Positions 15,785 through 27,292 of a DNA stretch of 35,984 nt are shown here, piece after piece. The notes beneath the pieces were generated by a model that made no database searches, had not been told where the DNA came from, and saw only the letters and a list, made by a program, of their open reading frames with translations. Positions within the stretch are counted from its first letter, which is position 1, and every line of letters starts with the position of its first letter. The stretch covers positions 1-35,984 of the forward strand of contig VGZI01000045.1 of NCBI GenBank assembly GCA_016872605.1. Direction: 5' to 3'. This DNA comes from Planctomycetota bacterium (lineage in GTDB: Bacteria; Planctomycetota; Planctomycetia; Gemmatales; Gemmataceae). The translations under genes and the position numbers were made by a program.

Positions 15785-18619
15785 TTACCCGACGACGCTG
15801 ACGCTGCCGGTGCCGCCGTCGATGCGCAGGCGTTGGCCGGTCTTGATGCGGCGATGGACGTCGGGGATGCCGGCGACGGCGGGAAGGCCGAACTCGCGGG
15901 CGACGATGGCCCCGTGCGAAAGCATGCCGCCGGTCTCCATGATCAGGCCGCGTGCGCGGACGAAGAGCGGAACCCAGGCCGGATCGGTCGACGGGCACAC
16001 AAGGATATACGGCTCGTGCGGCATCGTGGCGCCGCCGACGTGTTCCAGCACCCACGCCGGCGCTTCGACGATGCCGGCCGAAAGCGGAATGCCTTGCATC
16101 ATCCCCGCATCGCCGATCGCCAACTCCCGACCGATGGCGTCGAGATCGTCGCTGAAGATCACGGTCGGGACCAGCAGGCTAAGCGCGATTTCGCGTTGGC
16201 GCCGGCGATTTTCGATGATGTCAAAGTACATCTGCGGCGCTTTCGTTTCGGCCAACTTTACGAGTTCGGGAAGTTCATCCAGAGTCAGGAAGAAGATGCC
16301 GTCGCCGAGTTCGTAACGGCGAGCCAGCTCAACAAGCGCTCGCCGGATGAGGGCGTAGCCGCGCAGCATGTGGTGTTTGGCGGTTTCGCGCAGGCCCACA
16401 TAAGTCTGCAAACGGCGCAATTCGGCTTCGACGGCGGGTCGCTGATGGGGCAAGAGGCGTGCTTCGTCAGCGAGCTTGAGCCAGGCGACGTGCCAGGCCT
16501 CAGCGACGTCGATCCCCCTCACCCCCGACCCCTCTCCCCCGGAGGGAAGAGGAGAGAGTGTGCCATCGAGCGATGACGGATCTTCGTTCCAGCGCGGCTT
16601 CGCCAACTCCATCTCCTGGCTGCCGCGATGGCCGAACCGCCTGAGGAAATCGTCACGCGACATTTTCCCTTCACGCATGCTACGGAGGCCCTGCGGCAAG
16701 TCGGTCGCCTCGTCGGGGTGAACCCCCATGACGAGCTCGCGCAAATGGGCCTGGGCTTTCTCCATGCCGATCGCCAGTGCCTCGGTGGGATGGATTTCCT
16801 CCGGCTGCAAACGGGCCGCGAAGCCGCGTTCCAACTCGCCCAGAAGCAACGCCGCGATCGCCGTCGGCTTCAAGCTGTGCCGGGCGAAATCGAAGAGTGT
16901 GAGCTGCATCCAATCGCGCAGCTTTTGCAGCACGGCTAGCGCGCTCAACGTCGTCACGTCTACTCGCTCACCGCTTTCGACCTCGGCCAGGAAAGCCGGC
17001 ACGATCGCCTTCGTGAAATCATCAGCAAACGTCTCGAAGAGGCGCTGCTGACCCACCTGCGACCACCACATCTTGAGAAACAGCCACGGCAACTTGACGA
17101 AGAACCAGAAACCGGCGCGACGCGGATTGAACGTCGCCGAAGGATAGATCGCCTTGTTCGGATGCTTCTTCAAAAAGTCAAAGTTGTGCTCGAACGGCAA
17201 GTCCTTGTACTGCATGCGCGGCTCGCGGCTCAGGTTGCAGTACGGTCGGCCGCAGACCACGTCGAACATGCCGACCTCATCTAACTCCGGATCGGGATCA
17301 AAGCCGAGGTCCCGATACATCTCGCCGAACCCGCCTCGGCCCGACATGAATTGCCGCACGATCGACCACGTCATCGGAGTCGGATCGGGGAGAATCTCCG
17401 AGAGATTGAATCGGCTCCAGACGGTTCCGTTCGGATCGGCCAGTGCCTTGCACGCGGCGATCTCGGCCTGGCGAACCTTCTCGCGCTCGGCCGGATCGAT
17501 CGGCACAGCGGGCGATTTCAGCTTGATGGGCCGCGATTGAAGCAGAAAGTACTCGCCGCGTGACAAGGCCCATTCGATATCGCAGGGCGTTTTGAAGTAA
17601 GCCTCGACACGCAAGCCGAGCTCAGCAAGAGCGCGGACCTGGTCGTCGGTAAGCGACGGATCGTCGCTGCTGCCGGTCTGTCCTTTGCCATCCTCGGCCA
17701 GGGTGGCGACCCGCTCAGTTTTGCGCGAGATCACGCGTTCCTTCGTGGTCAAATGATGCTTGTCGAGCACGAAGCGGTCGGGCGTGACCTTGCCGAGCAC
17801 AATCGCTTCGCCGAGGCCGAACGCCGACTCGATGATGATCTCCGGCGCCTGCGATACAGGATTGGCGGTGAACATGACCCCGGCGACTTCGGCCGGGCAC
17901 ATCATCTGAATGTTGACCGCCGTGCCGAGCAGCCCGTCCATCTTGTGATGCGCGCGATAGGTCACGGCACGTTCGCTGTTCCACGACCGGAAGACGGCGT
18001 TGACGGCGGCGACGAGCATGGCCCAGGGATCGGTCGGGAACGGCTGTCCGGTGCGCTGGGCGAAGATGTCGAGCAGGCGTTGACAACGCTCACCGTTGTC
18101 CGATCCCACGGGTTCGCTGCGCTCACCCCTGGGCTTCAACGTGACTTCCATTGCCTCGCGGTCGATGCCGGCGACAGTGTGTGCGAACATCTCGATGAAG
18201 TGGGCGTACGCTTGCCAGGCGCCTTCGGTATTGCCGGTGCGTTCGCCCATGGCGGCGACGCAAGTTGGGTTGAGCCCGACGTTGAGTACGGTGTCCATCA
18301 TGCCCGGCATCGACTGGGCCGCCCCACTGCGGACCGCGACGAGCAGCGGCTTCGCGCCGACGCCGAGCTTGCGTCCAGCGAGCGTTTCCAGTCGGTCCAG
18401 GTTGGCGCGAAGTTCGGCTTCGAAGCTATCGGGCCAGCGCTCGTTGTGGCGATAAAAGTGGTCGCAGCATTCCGCGGAGACGGTGAATCCGGGCGGGACG
18501 TTGAGTCCGGCTCGCGTCATGTCGGCGAGGCTCGCGCCTTTGCCTCCGATGAGGTGCTTGATGTCGCTGCCGCCGTCCGCTTGATGATTGCCGAAGAAGT
18601 AGATCCAACGATGGGTCAT
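15785..18619 (-). CDS. PEP/pyruvate-binding ATP-grasp protein with swivelling phosphohistidine domain (rifampicin-phosphotransferase-like architecture)
   Basis: The 944-residue protein starts with a PPDK/PEP-synthase nucleotide domain: LIGGKGASLADM near residue 25, GLNVPPGFTVS, VRSGAAQSMPGMMDTVLN near 96-112, then AEVAGVMFTANPV and CDIEWALSRG before LLQSRPI. A long helical middle follows. The C-terminus is a PEP-utiliser mobile domain with GGMLSHGAIVAREFGLPAV, where His902 is the expected phospho-carrier. The PEP/pyruvate TIM barrel of true PpsA or PPDK is absent, so the order resembles rifampicin phosphotransferase (ATP-grasp, substrate region, His domain). Two segments look like translated dispersed repeats (about residues 161-172 and 686-702). 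It is convergent with the broken DUF433 gene; a 93-base gap containing a palindrome separates it from the PQQ gene upstream. Substrate unknown; antibiotic modification is only one possibility. Confidence 0.88.
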   Translation of the reverse strand: MTHRWIYFFGNHQADGGSDIKHLIGGKGASLADMTRAGLNVPPGFTVSAECCDHFYRHNERWPDSFEAELRANLDRLETLAGRKLGVGAKPLLVAVRSGAAQSMPGMMDTVLNVGLNPTCVAAMGERTGNTEGAWQAYAHFIEMFAHTVAGIDREAMEVTLKPRGERSEPVGSDNGERCQRLLDIFAQRTGQPFPTDPWAMLVAAVNAVFRSWNSERAVTYRAHHKMDGLLGTAVNIQMMCPAEVAGVMFTANPVSQAPEIIIESAFGLGEAIVLGKVTPDRFVLDKHHLTTKERVISRKTERVATLAEDGKGQTGSSDDPSLTDDQVRALAELGLRVEAYFKTPCDIEWALSRGEYFLLQSRPIKLKSPAVPIDPAEREKVRQAEIAACKALADPNGTVWSRFNLSEILPDPTPMTWSIVRQFMSGRGGFGEMYRDLGFDPDPELDEVGMFDVVCGRPYCNLSREPRMQYKDLPFEHNFDFLKKHPNKAIYPSATFNPRRAGFWFFVKLPWLFLKMWWSQVGQQRLFETFADDFTKAIVPAFLAEVESGERVDVTTLSALAVLQKLRDWMQLTLFDFARHSLKPTAIAALLLGELERGFAARLQPEEIHPTEALAIGMEKAQAHLRELVMGVHPDEATDLPQGLRSMREGKMSRDDFLRRFGHRGSQEMELAKPRWNEDPSSLDGTLSPLPSGGEGSGVRGIDVAEAWHVAWLKLADEARLLPHQRPAVEAELRRLQTYVGLRETAKHHMLRGYALIRRALVELARRYELGDGIFFLTLDELPELVKLAETKAPQMYFDIIENRRRQREIALSLLVPTVIFSDDLDAIGRELAIGDAGMMQGIPLSAGIVEAPAWVLEHVGGATMPHEPYILVCPSTDPAWVPLFVRARGLIMETGGMLSHGAIVAREFGLPAVAGIPDVHRRIKTGQRLRIDGGTGSVSVVG
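16514..16558 (-). repeat. In-frame dispersed repeat inside the phosphotransferase gene
   Basis: A C-rich plus-strand tract (CCCCTCACCCCCGACC, then CTCTCCC and a GGAGGGAAGAGG arm) is read on the minus strand as LSPLPSGGEGSGVRG. The stretch has the composition of widespread bacterial intergenic repeats, not of the neighbouring domain, and falls in a linker of the middle region. Confidence 0.65.
18103..18138 (-). repeat. In-frame copy of the GAAGCCC-AGGGGTGAG repeat in the phosphotransferase gene
   Basis: Read on the minus strand the unit is GAAGCCCAGGGGTGAG, then CGCAGCGAACCCGTGGGAT, encoding KPRGERSEPVGS. It matches the intergenic units at 18633-18708, 23334-23393 and 27293-27329 at both ends and differs in the centre. 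The peptide sits between the ATP-grasp subregions, probably in a surface loop. Confidence 0.6.
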
Positions 18620-18632
18620 GGGGTGGGATCCG

Positions 18633-18708
18633 CCGAAGCCCGGGGAAGAGGTACTCCGAATCCCTGGGATATCCCAGAGGTTCGGAGTACCTCACCTCTG
18701 GGCTTCGG
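18633..18708. repeat. 76-nt palindrome made of two inverted repeat units
   Basis: Two 38-base arms (18633-18670 and 18671-18708) are near-perfect reverse complements with almost no loop. The unit reads CCGAAGCCC, an AGRGGTGAGGTACTCCGAA-like core and CTGGGAT. It lies in the gap between the PQQ gene stop (18713) and the phosphotransferase start (18619), both minus strand, and could form a long hairpin in the intercistronic RNA. Confidence 0.85.
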
Positions 18709-18712
18709 TCCA

Positions 18713-21283
18713 CTATTCTACGCGGACCTTGTCTTCGGGGCAGTAGAGGACGGGGCGATTCTCATAGGGGCTCATGAGTCCGCCGCCGACACCGCCGCCG
18801 AAGTAGAGTTGTCGTCGATACCCGTCGGCTGTGCGCGTGACGACGAGCCGCGCCGACGTCGATACGGCGCCCATCTGTTTGGTCAGGTCGAAGGTCCAAA
18901 CGATGTCGCCGGTCTGAGGAACCATGCAGCATGCTTTGCCATTCGTGGTCACCACGAAGACACTGAGTGATCGTTCGTAGACCGGATCACTATCGAGGAC
19001 AGGAGTGCCGATGATCGGGGAATGAAGAAAGTACTTCCAGAGTTCTTTGCCGTCAGCTCGACGGACGCAATAGATATGGGCGTTACGGCAGCCGAAGTAG
19101 ATGCGATGGCCGTCGACGGCGGGAGAATCGATGACGCCGTTGGGAAGCTTGATGCGCCATTGTTCCTTGCCGGTGGCCGCATCGAGGCATTGCAGCGCGC
19201 CACCGGGTCCCTCGGGATTCTTGGTGTCTTCCAAGACGTCTCCATTGCCTGAGGTGACGTAGACCAGGCCGTCCTTGACGACCGGAGTCGACCAGACGGG
19301 ATAGGGGGCCGGAGTTTTCCAGATCACGTCGCCGTTGTTGGCATTGAAACAAAAGACGGCGGTTTCTCCCTTGTCGCCCTTTTGATCGCGATCTTCGGCG
19401 CTGCCGCAGTAGAGGCGACTGCCGACGACGCGCATGCCGCCGCCGAACCGCAGGAGCCGGCCGCGATACTCGGCTGGTGGAAAGCGCCAGGCGACGACGC
19501 CTTCTTTCTTGGCCAGGCTCTTCTGCACGTCGAGGCAGTAGACGCCGTCGTTGCCAGCGCCGATGTAGAGTTTGCCGTTGGCGACGGTCGGGCTTGACTC
19601 CGTCTGGCCGCCGGTCGGGAAACGCCAGAGTTCAGTTCCGTCACTGGCGTCCAAACAAAACACAGCGCAATTCGTGTCGTGATGGAAGCCTTCGCCGAAA
19701 TAGAGCTTGCCGTCCGCGATACAAGGCGTCGAGATCATTTGCCGAAAGTAGCTTCGCTCATACGCCCATTTCTGCACGCCGGTGTGACGATCCAAGCGGA
19801 CCATGGTAGCCTTTTGAAAGGCATCCGAGTAGCAGGCGTAAATGGCATCGCCATCGATAGTCGGCGAGGACGCGAACATGCCGCGGATATTTTCTGGCGC
19901 GACGAACATCGGCTTCAGGTCATCGTTCTCTTCGCGTTCCGCCTTTGCGGTCAGGTTGCCGCTTTGTTGCTTACCGGTCATGGTACCGCCGACATCGATC
20001 TGTCGCCCGAAGACGATCGGCACGAAAGCAACATGTCCTACCAACATCGCGCCGATGATGATTCCCTCTGTGGTTACGGGCAGCGCCGCAAACGCCTGCG
20101 GTTGCCATACGGCCCGGCAGATTCGATATGCCGTGCCGGCGCCGACGGCCAGCGTGGTCACGACTACCGACGTCCAGCCCGGGTCGGTCCAGCGTATTTT
20201 CTCGCTGATGCACCAAAGAACGATCGTGGTGACGACACAGCTGACGGCCATGAACAACAGCACGATCAACTCCGTTCGCGCCGGCGCTTCATTGTCGCCG
20301 TCCGAAAGAGCGTTGAGTTGGCGGCGCCAGGCCCACAAAGCACAGGCCATCGACACGACCGTCATGATAAACCAGAGGCCTGCGGGGGTGCTCCACCAAC
20401 TCTCGCGAATCACGCTGGTCGCATACTCGCCCAGCAGCCAGTGTACCAACAGAATCGAGCTATTGATGCTGATCACGGTGATGAACGCGAGCCATTGGCG
20501 AAAAAGGACGAAGACGCCGCCGAAGATGCTCGGAAACATCATCGCCAGAAGGGCGAGCGGCGCCCCGACCGCCATCGTCGGAATGACGCCGAAGACGAAA
20601 TTCTGAGTGCCGAGTACTGAGTACTGAGTGCTGAGTACTGAGTACAGTTGACTCAGTCCTGACCTCTGACCTCCGACCTCTGACTTCTGACCTCTCCCCC
20701 CTGACTCCTGCTTCTTCGGCGAATACTCCGGACCGAAGCCGGGCTCGAGTTTGTCATTCAGGGGCGGCAGTTTCCCTTTTTTGGCACGATAATCTTTCAG
20801 GACCTTTCGCATTTCCTCGGTCGTGCCGCTGAAGGTCTTGCGAAAGTAAGGTTCCGCAGACACTAACGAGAAAACCACGCGATCCTTCTCGACCTGCGTT
20901 CCCAGCAGTTGAAACCACGTCCCATCCACGAACGCAAAAGTTACGTAGTCCTTTTGCTGCGGCTTGAGAAAGAAAACTATCTCTTGACCCGGTCCGAACC
21001 GCTTGAGCAAAGGTTCGATCTTGTTGTTCTTGAAGGTCTTTTCGTCGGCCACTTTCAGGTTGATCGGCATGTCGCGAAACGGCGCCTTGCCCTTGATGGC
21101 CTCGGTGATCGTCACCATCATGGCGGGCTTGTCGGCCAGGTACTTGTCCACCTTGCCGACGAGCACGTAGGTCGAGCTTCCTTCGATAGCAATCAACGGC
21201 GTCTTGGCGACGATGACGGCGTCGGCTCGCTGCCAAGAAAGTACGACGATCACGGCGAGCGCAAGTGCGAATCGTGTTCGCAT
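18713..21283 (-). CDS. Membrane-anchored PQQ-like beta-propeller protein
   Basis: The frame is open from 21538, but ATG at 21283 is chosen: it follows a GGGGGGA Shine-Dalgarno and opens a signal peptide (MRTRFALALAVIVVLSW). The 856-residue protein has an N-terminal periplasmic-like domain (about 25-190), a low-complexity stretch derived from repeats (about 192-227), about five hydrophobic segments (for example MMFPSIFGGVFVLF, LWFIMTVVSMACALWAW, ELIVLLFMAVSCVVTTIVLW, GIIIGAMLVGHVAFVPIVF), then PQQ-type blades with ELWRFPTGG, GKLYIGAGNDGVYCLD, DVIWKTPAPYPVWSTPVV and ELWKYFLHSPIIGTPV. PQQ-like propellers occur in BamB-type scaffolds and quinoprotein dehydrogenases; no dehydrogenase active site was recognised, so a binding or scaffold role is more likely. 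It is transcribed divergently from groEL1. Confidence 0.85.
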   Translation of the reverse strand: MRTRFALALAVIVVLSWQRADAVIVAKTPLIAIEGSSTYVLVGKVDKYLADKPAMMVTITEAIKGKAPFRDMPINLKVADEKTFKNNKIEPLLKRFGPGQEIVFFLKPQQKDYVTFAFVDGTWFQLLGTQVEKDRVVFSLVSAEPYFRKTFSGTTEEMRKVLKDYRAKKGKLPPLNDKLEPGFGPEYSPKKQESGGRGQKSEVGGQRSGLSQLYSVLSTQYSVLGTQNFVFGVIPTMAVGAPLALLAMMFPSIFGGVFVLFRQWLAFITVISINSSILLVHWLLGEYATSVIRESWWSTPAGLWFIMTVVSMACALWAWRRQLNALSDGDNEAPARTELIVLLFMAVSCVVTTIVLWCISEKIRWTDPGWTSVVVTTLAVGAGTAYRICRAVWQPQAFAALPVTTEGIIIGAMLVGHVAFVPIVFGRQIDVGGTMTGKQQSGNLTAKAEREENDDLKPMFVAPENIRGMFASSPTIDGDAIYACYSDAFQKATMVRLDRHTGVQKWAYERSYFRQMISTPCIADGKLYFGEGFHHDTNCAVFCLDASDGTELWRFPTGGQTESSPTVANGKLYIGAGNDGVYCLDVQKSLAKKEGVVAWRFPPAEYRGRLLRFGGGMRVVGSRLYCGSAEDRDQKGDKGETAVFCFNANNGDVIWKTPAPYPVWSTPVVKDGLVYVTSGNGDVLEDTKNPEGPGGALQCLDAATGKEQWRIKLPNGVIDSPAVDGHRIYFGCRNAHIYCVRRADGKELWKYFLHSPIIGTPVLDSDPVYERSLSVFVVTTNGKACCMVPQTGDIVWTFDLTKQMGAVSTSARLVVTRTADGYRRQLYFGGGVGGGLMSPYENRPVLYCPEDKVRVE
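20603..20709 (-). repeat. Heptamer-type repeat arrays read in frame in the PQQ gene
   Basis: Two short arrays lie side by side: units of TGAGTAC / TGAGTGC (20603-20645) and units of TGACCTC / TGACTTC / CGACCTC (about 20660-20709). On the minus strand they are translated as SVLSTQYSVLGTQ and GGRGQKSEVGGQRSG. They fall exactly between the N-terminal domain and the first membrane segment, so the protein tolerates them as a linker. Confidence 0.75.
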
Positions 21284-21621
21284 GTTCCGATCCCCCCATA
21301 CCGAGCGACGTCCGTTCCATGATTGCGGCAGGAACGGGGTTGGTTCAATCCCATGATAACGACGAGCCCCGCGCAACGCCAACCGATTGACAAAATTTGT
21401 CAGGTGAATCGGCGATTGCTGCCACTTTGACATAAGCGGCGGCGACGCAGAAGCAGCGTCGATGCCACAACCTACACATATGCATATATTTAGGTGAAAC
21501 GGCATCTCTGGCACGCCCATTGCTTTTGTGGGACACACTCGCGGGGAGATTCCCTCGATTGAGTCCGATCATTACCGTCCGCCGTTACGAGGCGGGGCTA
21601 AACGTTTGAGGAGATCGACGA
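21284..21621. promoter_or_regulatory. Divergent control region between the PQQ gene and groEL1
   Basis: This 338-base gap holds the groEL1 sigma-54 promoter (21509-21524), a perfect 15-base palindrome TGACAAAATTTGTCA (21388-21402) about 107 bases upstream of the -24 element, and ATATGCATAT (21478-21487) about 22 bases upstream of it. The first is in the range expected for an enhancer-binding-protein site. No inverted repeat resembling CIRCE (TTAGCACTC-N9-GAGTGCTAA) was found. A GCTAAACG segment near 21598-21605 resembles one arm of the CGTTTAGCG repeat family. Confidence 0.6.
21509..21524 (+). promoter_or_regulatory. Sigma-54 (RpoN) promoter of groEL1
   Basis: The sequence CTGGCACG-CCCA-TTGCTTTT matches the -24/-12 consensus YTGGCACG-N4-TTGCW at every conserved position. 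The GG (21510-21511) and GC (21522-21523) dinucleotides are 12 bases apart, as sigma-54 requires. The predicted start is about 21535, giving a leader of about 87 bases. Sigma-54 holoenzyme needs an AAA+ activator to open the promoter. Confidence 0.8.
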
Positions 21622-23319
<1,698 letters not shown>

Positions 23320-23333
23320 CCAAGAGTAATTTG

Positions 23334-23393
23334 GAAGCCCTGGGGTGAGGTTCTCCGAACCCCAGGGTTCGGAATACCTCACCCTGGGGCTTC
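23334..23393. repeat. 60-nt imperfect palindrome between groEL1 and groES
   Basis: Arms 23334-23363 and 23364-23393 are reverse complements with only a few mismatches. Each begins GAAGCCC and contains GGTGAGGT and CCGAACC. It is the same inverted double unit as at 18633-18708. Once transcribed it would fold into a long hairpin just after the groEL1 stop and before the groES start; there is no T-run after it, so it may affect RNA stability or processing more than termination. Confidence 0.85.
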
Positions 23394-23412
23394 AAATAAG
23401 GAACGAAAAACC

Positions 23413-23718
23413 ATGAGCAAAGAGAAAGAAAAGATTCGTCCGCTGGATGATCGCATTGTCGTCGAGCCGCTCGAAGCGGAAGAAAAAACCGCCGGCGGCA
23501 TCTTGCTGCCGGACACGGCCAAACAGAAACCACAGCGCGGCGTCGTCGTCGCTGCCGGCCCTGGCAAAATGCTCGACAACGGGAAACGCGCCGCACTCGC
23601 CGTCGCCAAAGGGGACGAAGTCCTTTACGGGAAGTACTCCGGCAGCGACGTCAAGATCGGTAACAAAGAGGTCAAGATCCTTCGCGAAAGCGACATCCTC
23701 GCCAAGATTGTCAAGTAA
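23413..23718 (+). CDS. groES: Co-chaperonin GroES
   Basis: The 101-residue protein is of normal GroES length. It has the N-terminal strand [20 protein letters not shown], the mobile loop [16 protein letters not shown] that docks on GroEL, the [14 protein letters not shown] roof region, and the C-terminal [13 protein letters not shown]. GroES caps the GroEL ring to close the folding chamber. Here it lies between two groEL paralogues, 93 bases downstream of groEL1 and 92 bases upstream of groEL2, so it may serve both. AAGGAA lies somewhat far upstream of the ATG. Confidence 0.97.
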   Translation: MSKEKEKIRPLDDRIVVEPLEAEEKTAGGILLPDTAKQKPQRGVVVAAGPGKMLDNGKRAALAVAKGDEVLYGKYSGSDVKIGNKEVKILRESDILAKIVK

Positions 23719-23727
23719 TACATTCCC

Positions 23728-23785
23728 CGTTTAGCGGCCGTGCAGAAGCGCCAGGCGTCTGGAGCTTTCACGCGAGCGCTAAACG
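23728..23785. repeat. CGTTTAGCG inverted repeat between groES and groEL2
   Basis: CGTTTAGCG at 23728-23736 and CGCTAAACG at 23777-23785 are perfect inverted copies about 40 bases apart. The same arms bound the hairpin at 14501-14538. It fills most of the groES-groEL2 gap. Confidence 0.7.
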
Positions 23786-23810
23786 AAGAGAAATCTGGAG
23801 TTGAACCATT

Positions 23811-25450
<1,640 letters not shown>

Positions 25451-25451
<1 letters not shown>

Positions 25452-25590
25452 AAAGCTGTCAACCGTCAGCTTTCAGCTATCAGCCGAACGGAGTTCGGTG
25501 ATAGAATTGCAATGGTGGCATCATCAGCTATCAGTTGTCAGGTTCAGCTTCCCGGCTGATAGCTGACGACTGATAGCTGACAGCTTTTTT
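25451..25590 (+). terminator. Inverted repeat with T-run after groEL2 (likely terminator or attenuator)
   Basis: An outer arm at 25451-25486 (starting AAAAGCTGTCAACC) is largely complementary to 25553-25589 (ending GATAGCTGACAGC) and is followed by TTTTTT at 25585-25590. The arms are made of CAGCTATCAG / TGATAGCTGA units, a motif that also occurs at about 35126-35192, so it is a repeat-derived structure. dnaJ starts 28 bases later, so readthrough or a further promoter would be needed for its expression. Confidence 0.55.
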
Positions 25591-25618
25591 GCTGACAGCT
25601 TTTTCGTCCGGAGTCGCC

Positions 25619-26704
25619 ATGACCAAGCGCGATTATTACGAAGTGCTGGGCGTCGCCAAGACGGCCTCGGACGATGAGATCAAGAAGGCCTACCGCGACC
25701 TGGCGATGAAGTACCATCCCGATCGCAATCCGGGGGATGAAGAAGCCGCCAACAAGTTCAAAGAGGCGGCCGAGGCCTATGCCGTCTTGAGCGATCCGGA
25801 CAAGCGCCAGCTCTATGATCGTGCCGGTCATGCCGGAGTCGAAGGCGGCGGCGGCATCCCGCAGTTCGGCAACCTCGATGACATTCTGCGCCACTTCGGC
25901 GAGATGTTCGGCGGGATGGGGGGCCTTGGCGGGGCGCTCGGCTCTTTTTTTCAGAACGCATTCGGGGCCAGGGAGGAGGGACCTCCGGTCAGTAGGCTCA
26001 AAGTCGTCATCGACCTTCCCGAGGCATTCGCCGGATGTTCGAAGCGACTCGATATTCAAACACCTGACCTGTGCCCCGATTGCGAAGGAAGCGGAGCAAA
26101 AAAGGGCACAAAGCCGACGACGTGCCGAAAATGCGGGGGCCAGGGACAGGTCCTCTCGCGAGGCTTTGGCATGGTTCGCGTCACGGAGTGTGCGGCCTGC
26201 GGCGGGCGAGGCAGCATCAATACCGACCCATGTGCGCGCTGTCAGGGGCATGGTCGCCTCAACGCCGCACGTACGATCGAAGTGACCATTCCGGCGGGCA
26301 TTCAGACGGGCGAAGCCATAACGTTGCGAGGGCAGGGGGTTGTCGCCGAGCCCGGAATGCCGCGCGGCGACCTTCTGTGCGTCATCGAGGTCGGGCCGCA
26401 CGATGTCTTCAAACGCGAAGGCGAGCACCTCGTCTGCCAAAAGGAAATCACCTTCGCCCAGGCGGCGCTTGGAGGTGATATCGAAATCCCCGGCATCGAT
26501 GGGGCGTTCCAGCAATCGATTCGCCCGGGCATTCAGAGTGGCAATGTCCTGCGCATTCCCGGCAAGGGCATGCCCATCCGTGGCGCCGGAGGCCGGCGCG
26601 GCGACTTGCATGTGATCCTCGTCGTCAAGACGCCGCGCAACCTGAACAAACGCCAGGAAGAGCTTTATCGCGAACTGGCGGAGTTGGATCGCCAGTCCAG
26701 TTAG
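25619..26704 (+). CDS. dnaJ: Co-chaperone DnaJ (class I Hsp40)
   Basis: ATG at 25619 begins [14 protein letters not shown], the conserved DnaJ start; the frame extends ten codons further but that part is repeat sequence. The 361-residue protein has the J-domain (residues 1-70, HPD at 33-35), a short Gly/Phe-type linker ([14 protein letters not shown]), four zinc-binding CxxCxGxG motifs ([32 protein letters not shown]) and the C-terminal peptide-binding domains. The HPD motif stimulates DnaK ATPase. It is followed after 73 bases by grpE. dnaK itself is not in the window. The frame is intact and of typical length, slightly shorter than the E. coli protein. Confidence 0.96.
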   Translation: MTKRDYYEVLGVAKTASDDEIKKAYRDLAMKYHPDRNPGDEEAANKFKEAAEAYAVLSDPDKRQLYDRAGHAGVEGGGGIPQFGNLDDILRHFGEMFGGMGGLGGALGSFFQNAFGAREEGPPVSRLKVVIDLPEAFAGCSKRLDIQTPDLCPDCEGSGAKKGTKPTTCRKCGGQGQVLSRGFGMVRVTECAACGGRGSINTDPCARCQGHGRLNAARTIEVTIPAGIQTGEAITLRGQGVVAEPGMPRGDLLCVIEVGPHDVFKREGEHLVCQKEITFAQAALGGDIEIPGIDGAFQQSIRPGIQSGNVLRIPGKGMPIRGAGGRRGDLHVILVVKTPRNLNKRQEELYRELAELDRQSS

Positions 26705-26777
26705 CGCCGATTGCGGCCCTGCGCTCGCAAACAGCTTTCCGACCGAGAAGCCGCCAGCAGCGATGAGTGAGGACACG

Positions 26778-27287
26778 ATGAGCGAAGAAGCCAACGCCGC
26801 AGTCGAGCAACCATCGGCTCCAACGTCGCCGCAGGATGACTTGGAAGCGATCAAGAAGGAGCGCGACGAGTACCTCGACTTGGCCACGCGCACGCGCGCG
26901 GAGTTTGAGAATTATCAGAAGCGAGTTCAGCGCGACCGCGAGATGGATCGGAAATACGCGTTTGGGCCTTTAGCGGAGAGTTTGCTGCCGATTCTCGACA
27001 ACCTGGATCGCGCATTGGCCGCCGCCAAACAGGCCGGCGAAACAGGGCCCTTGGTTCAGGGCGTCACCATGGTTCAGGCGCAGTTTCTGGAAATGCTCAA
27101 GCGTCACGGCGTCACGCGCATCGAATGTGAAGGGAAGCCCTTTGATCCGCACCTACACCAGGCCATTGTGCAGCAGCCGAACAATGACGTGGAGCCGAAC
27201 ACAATTTTGCATGTGGTCGAGCACGGCTTCGTGAACCAGGACCGCGTGCTGCGGCCCGCGAAAGTCATCGTTTCGACAAAGGGATAA
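26778..27287 (+). CDS. grpE: Nucleotide exchange factor GrpE
   Basis: The protein has an acidic disordered start (MSEEANAAVEQPSAPTSPQ), a long coiled-coil helix (DLEAIKKERDEYLDLATRT, then RAEFENYQKRVQRDRE) and the C-terminal beta domain with ILHVVEHGF and VLRPAKVIVSTKG, as in GrpE. It releases ADP from DnaK. ATG at 26778 is preferred because TGAGGA lies 4 bases upstream; an ATG five codons earlier (26763) lacks a ribosome binding site. From 26778 the length is 169 residues, typical for the family. It probably shares a transcript with dnaJ. Confidence 0.95.
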   Translation: MSEEANAAVEQPSAPTSPQDDLEAIKKERDEYLDLATRTRAEFENYQKRVQRDREMDRKYAFGPLAESLLPILDNLDRALAAAKQAGETGPLVQGVTMVQAQFLEMLKRHGVTRIECEGKPFDPHLHQAIVQQPNNDVEPNTILHVVEHGFVNQDRVLRPAKVIVSTKG

Positions 27288-27292
27288 GTACT

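Noticed and set aside
17753-20620. Plus-strand frames of 300-400 codons at 17753-18970 and 19679-20620
   Set aside because: They oppose the phosphotransferase and PQQ genes, which have clear domains; no motif supports the antisense products.
21284-21538. N-terminal extension of the PQQ protein to 21538
   Set aside because: The extension has no conserved features, would cover the groEL1 control region, and is followed by a clear ribosome binding site and signal peptide at 21283.
21284-21621. CIRCE/HrcA operator upstream of groEL1
   Set aside because: No TTAGCACTC-N9-GAGTGCTAA-like inverted repeat is present.
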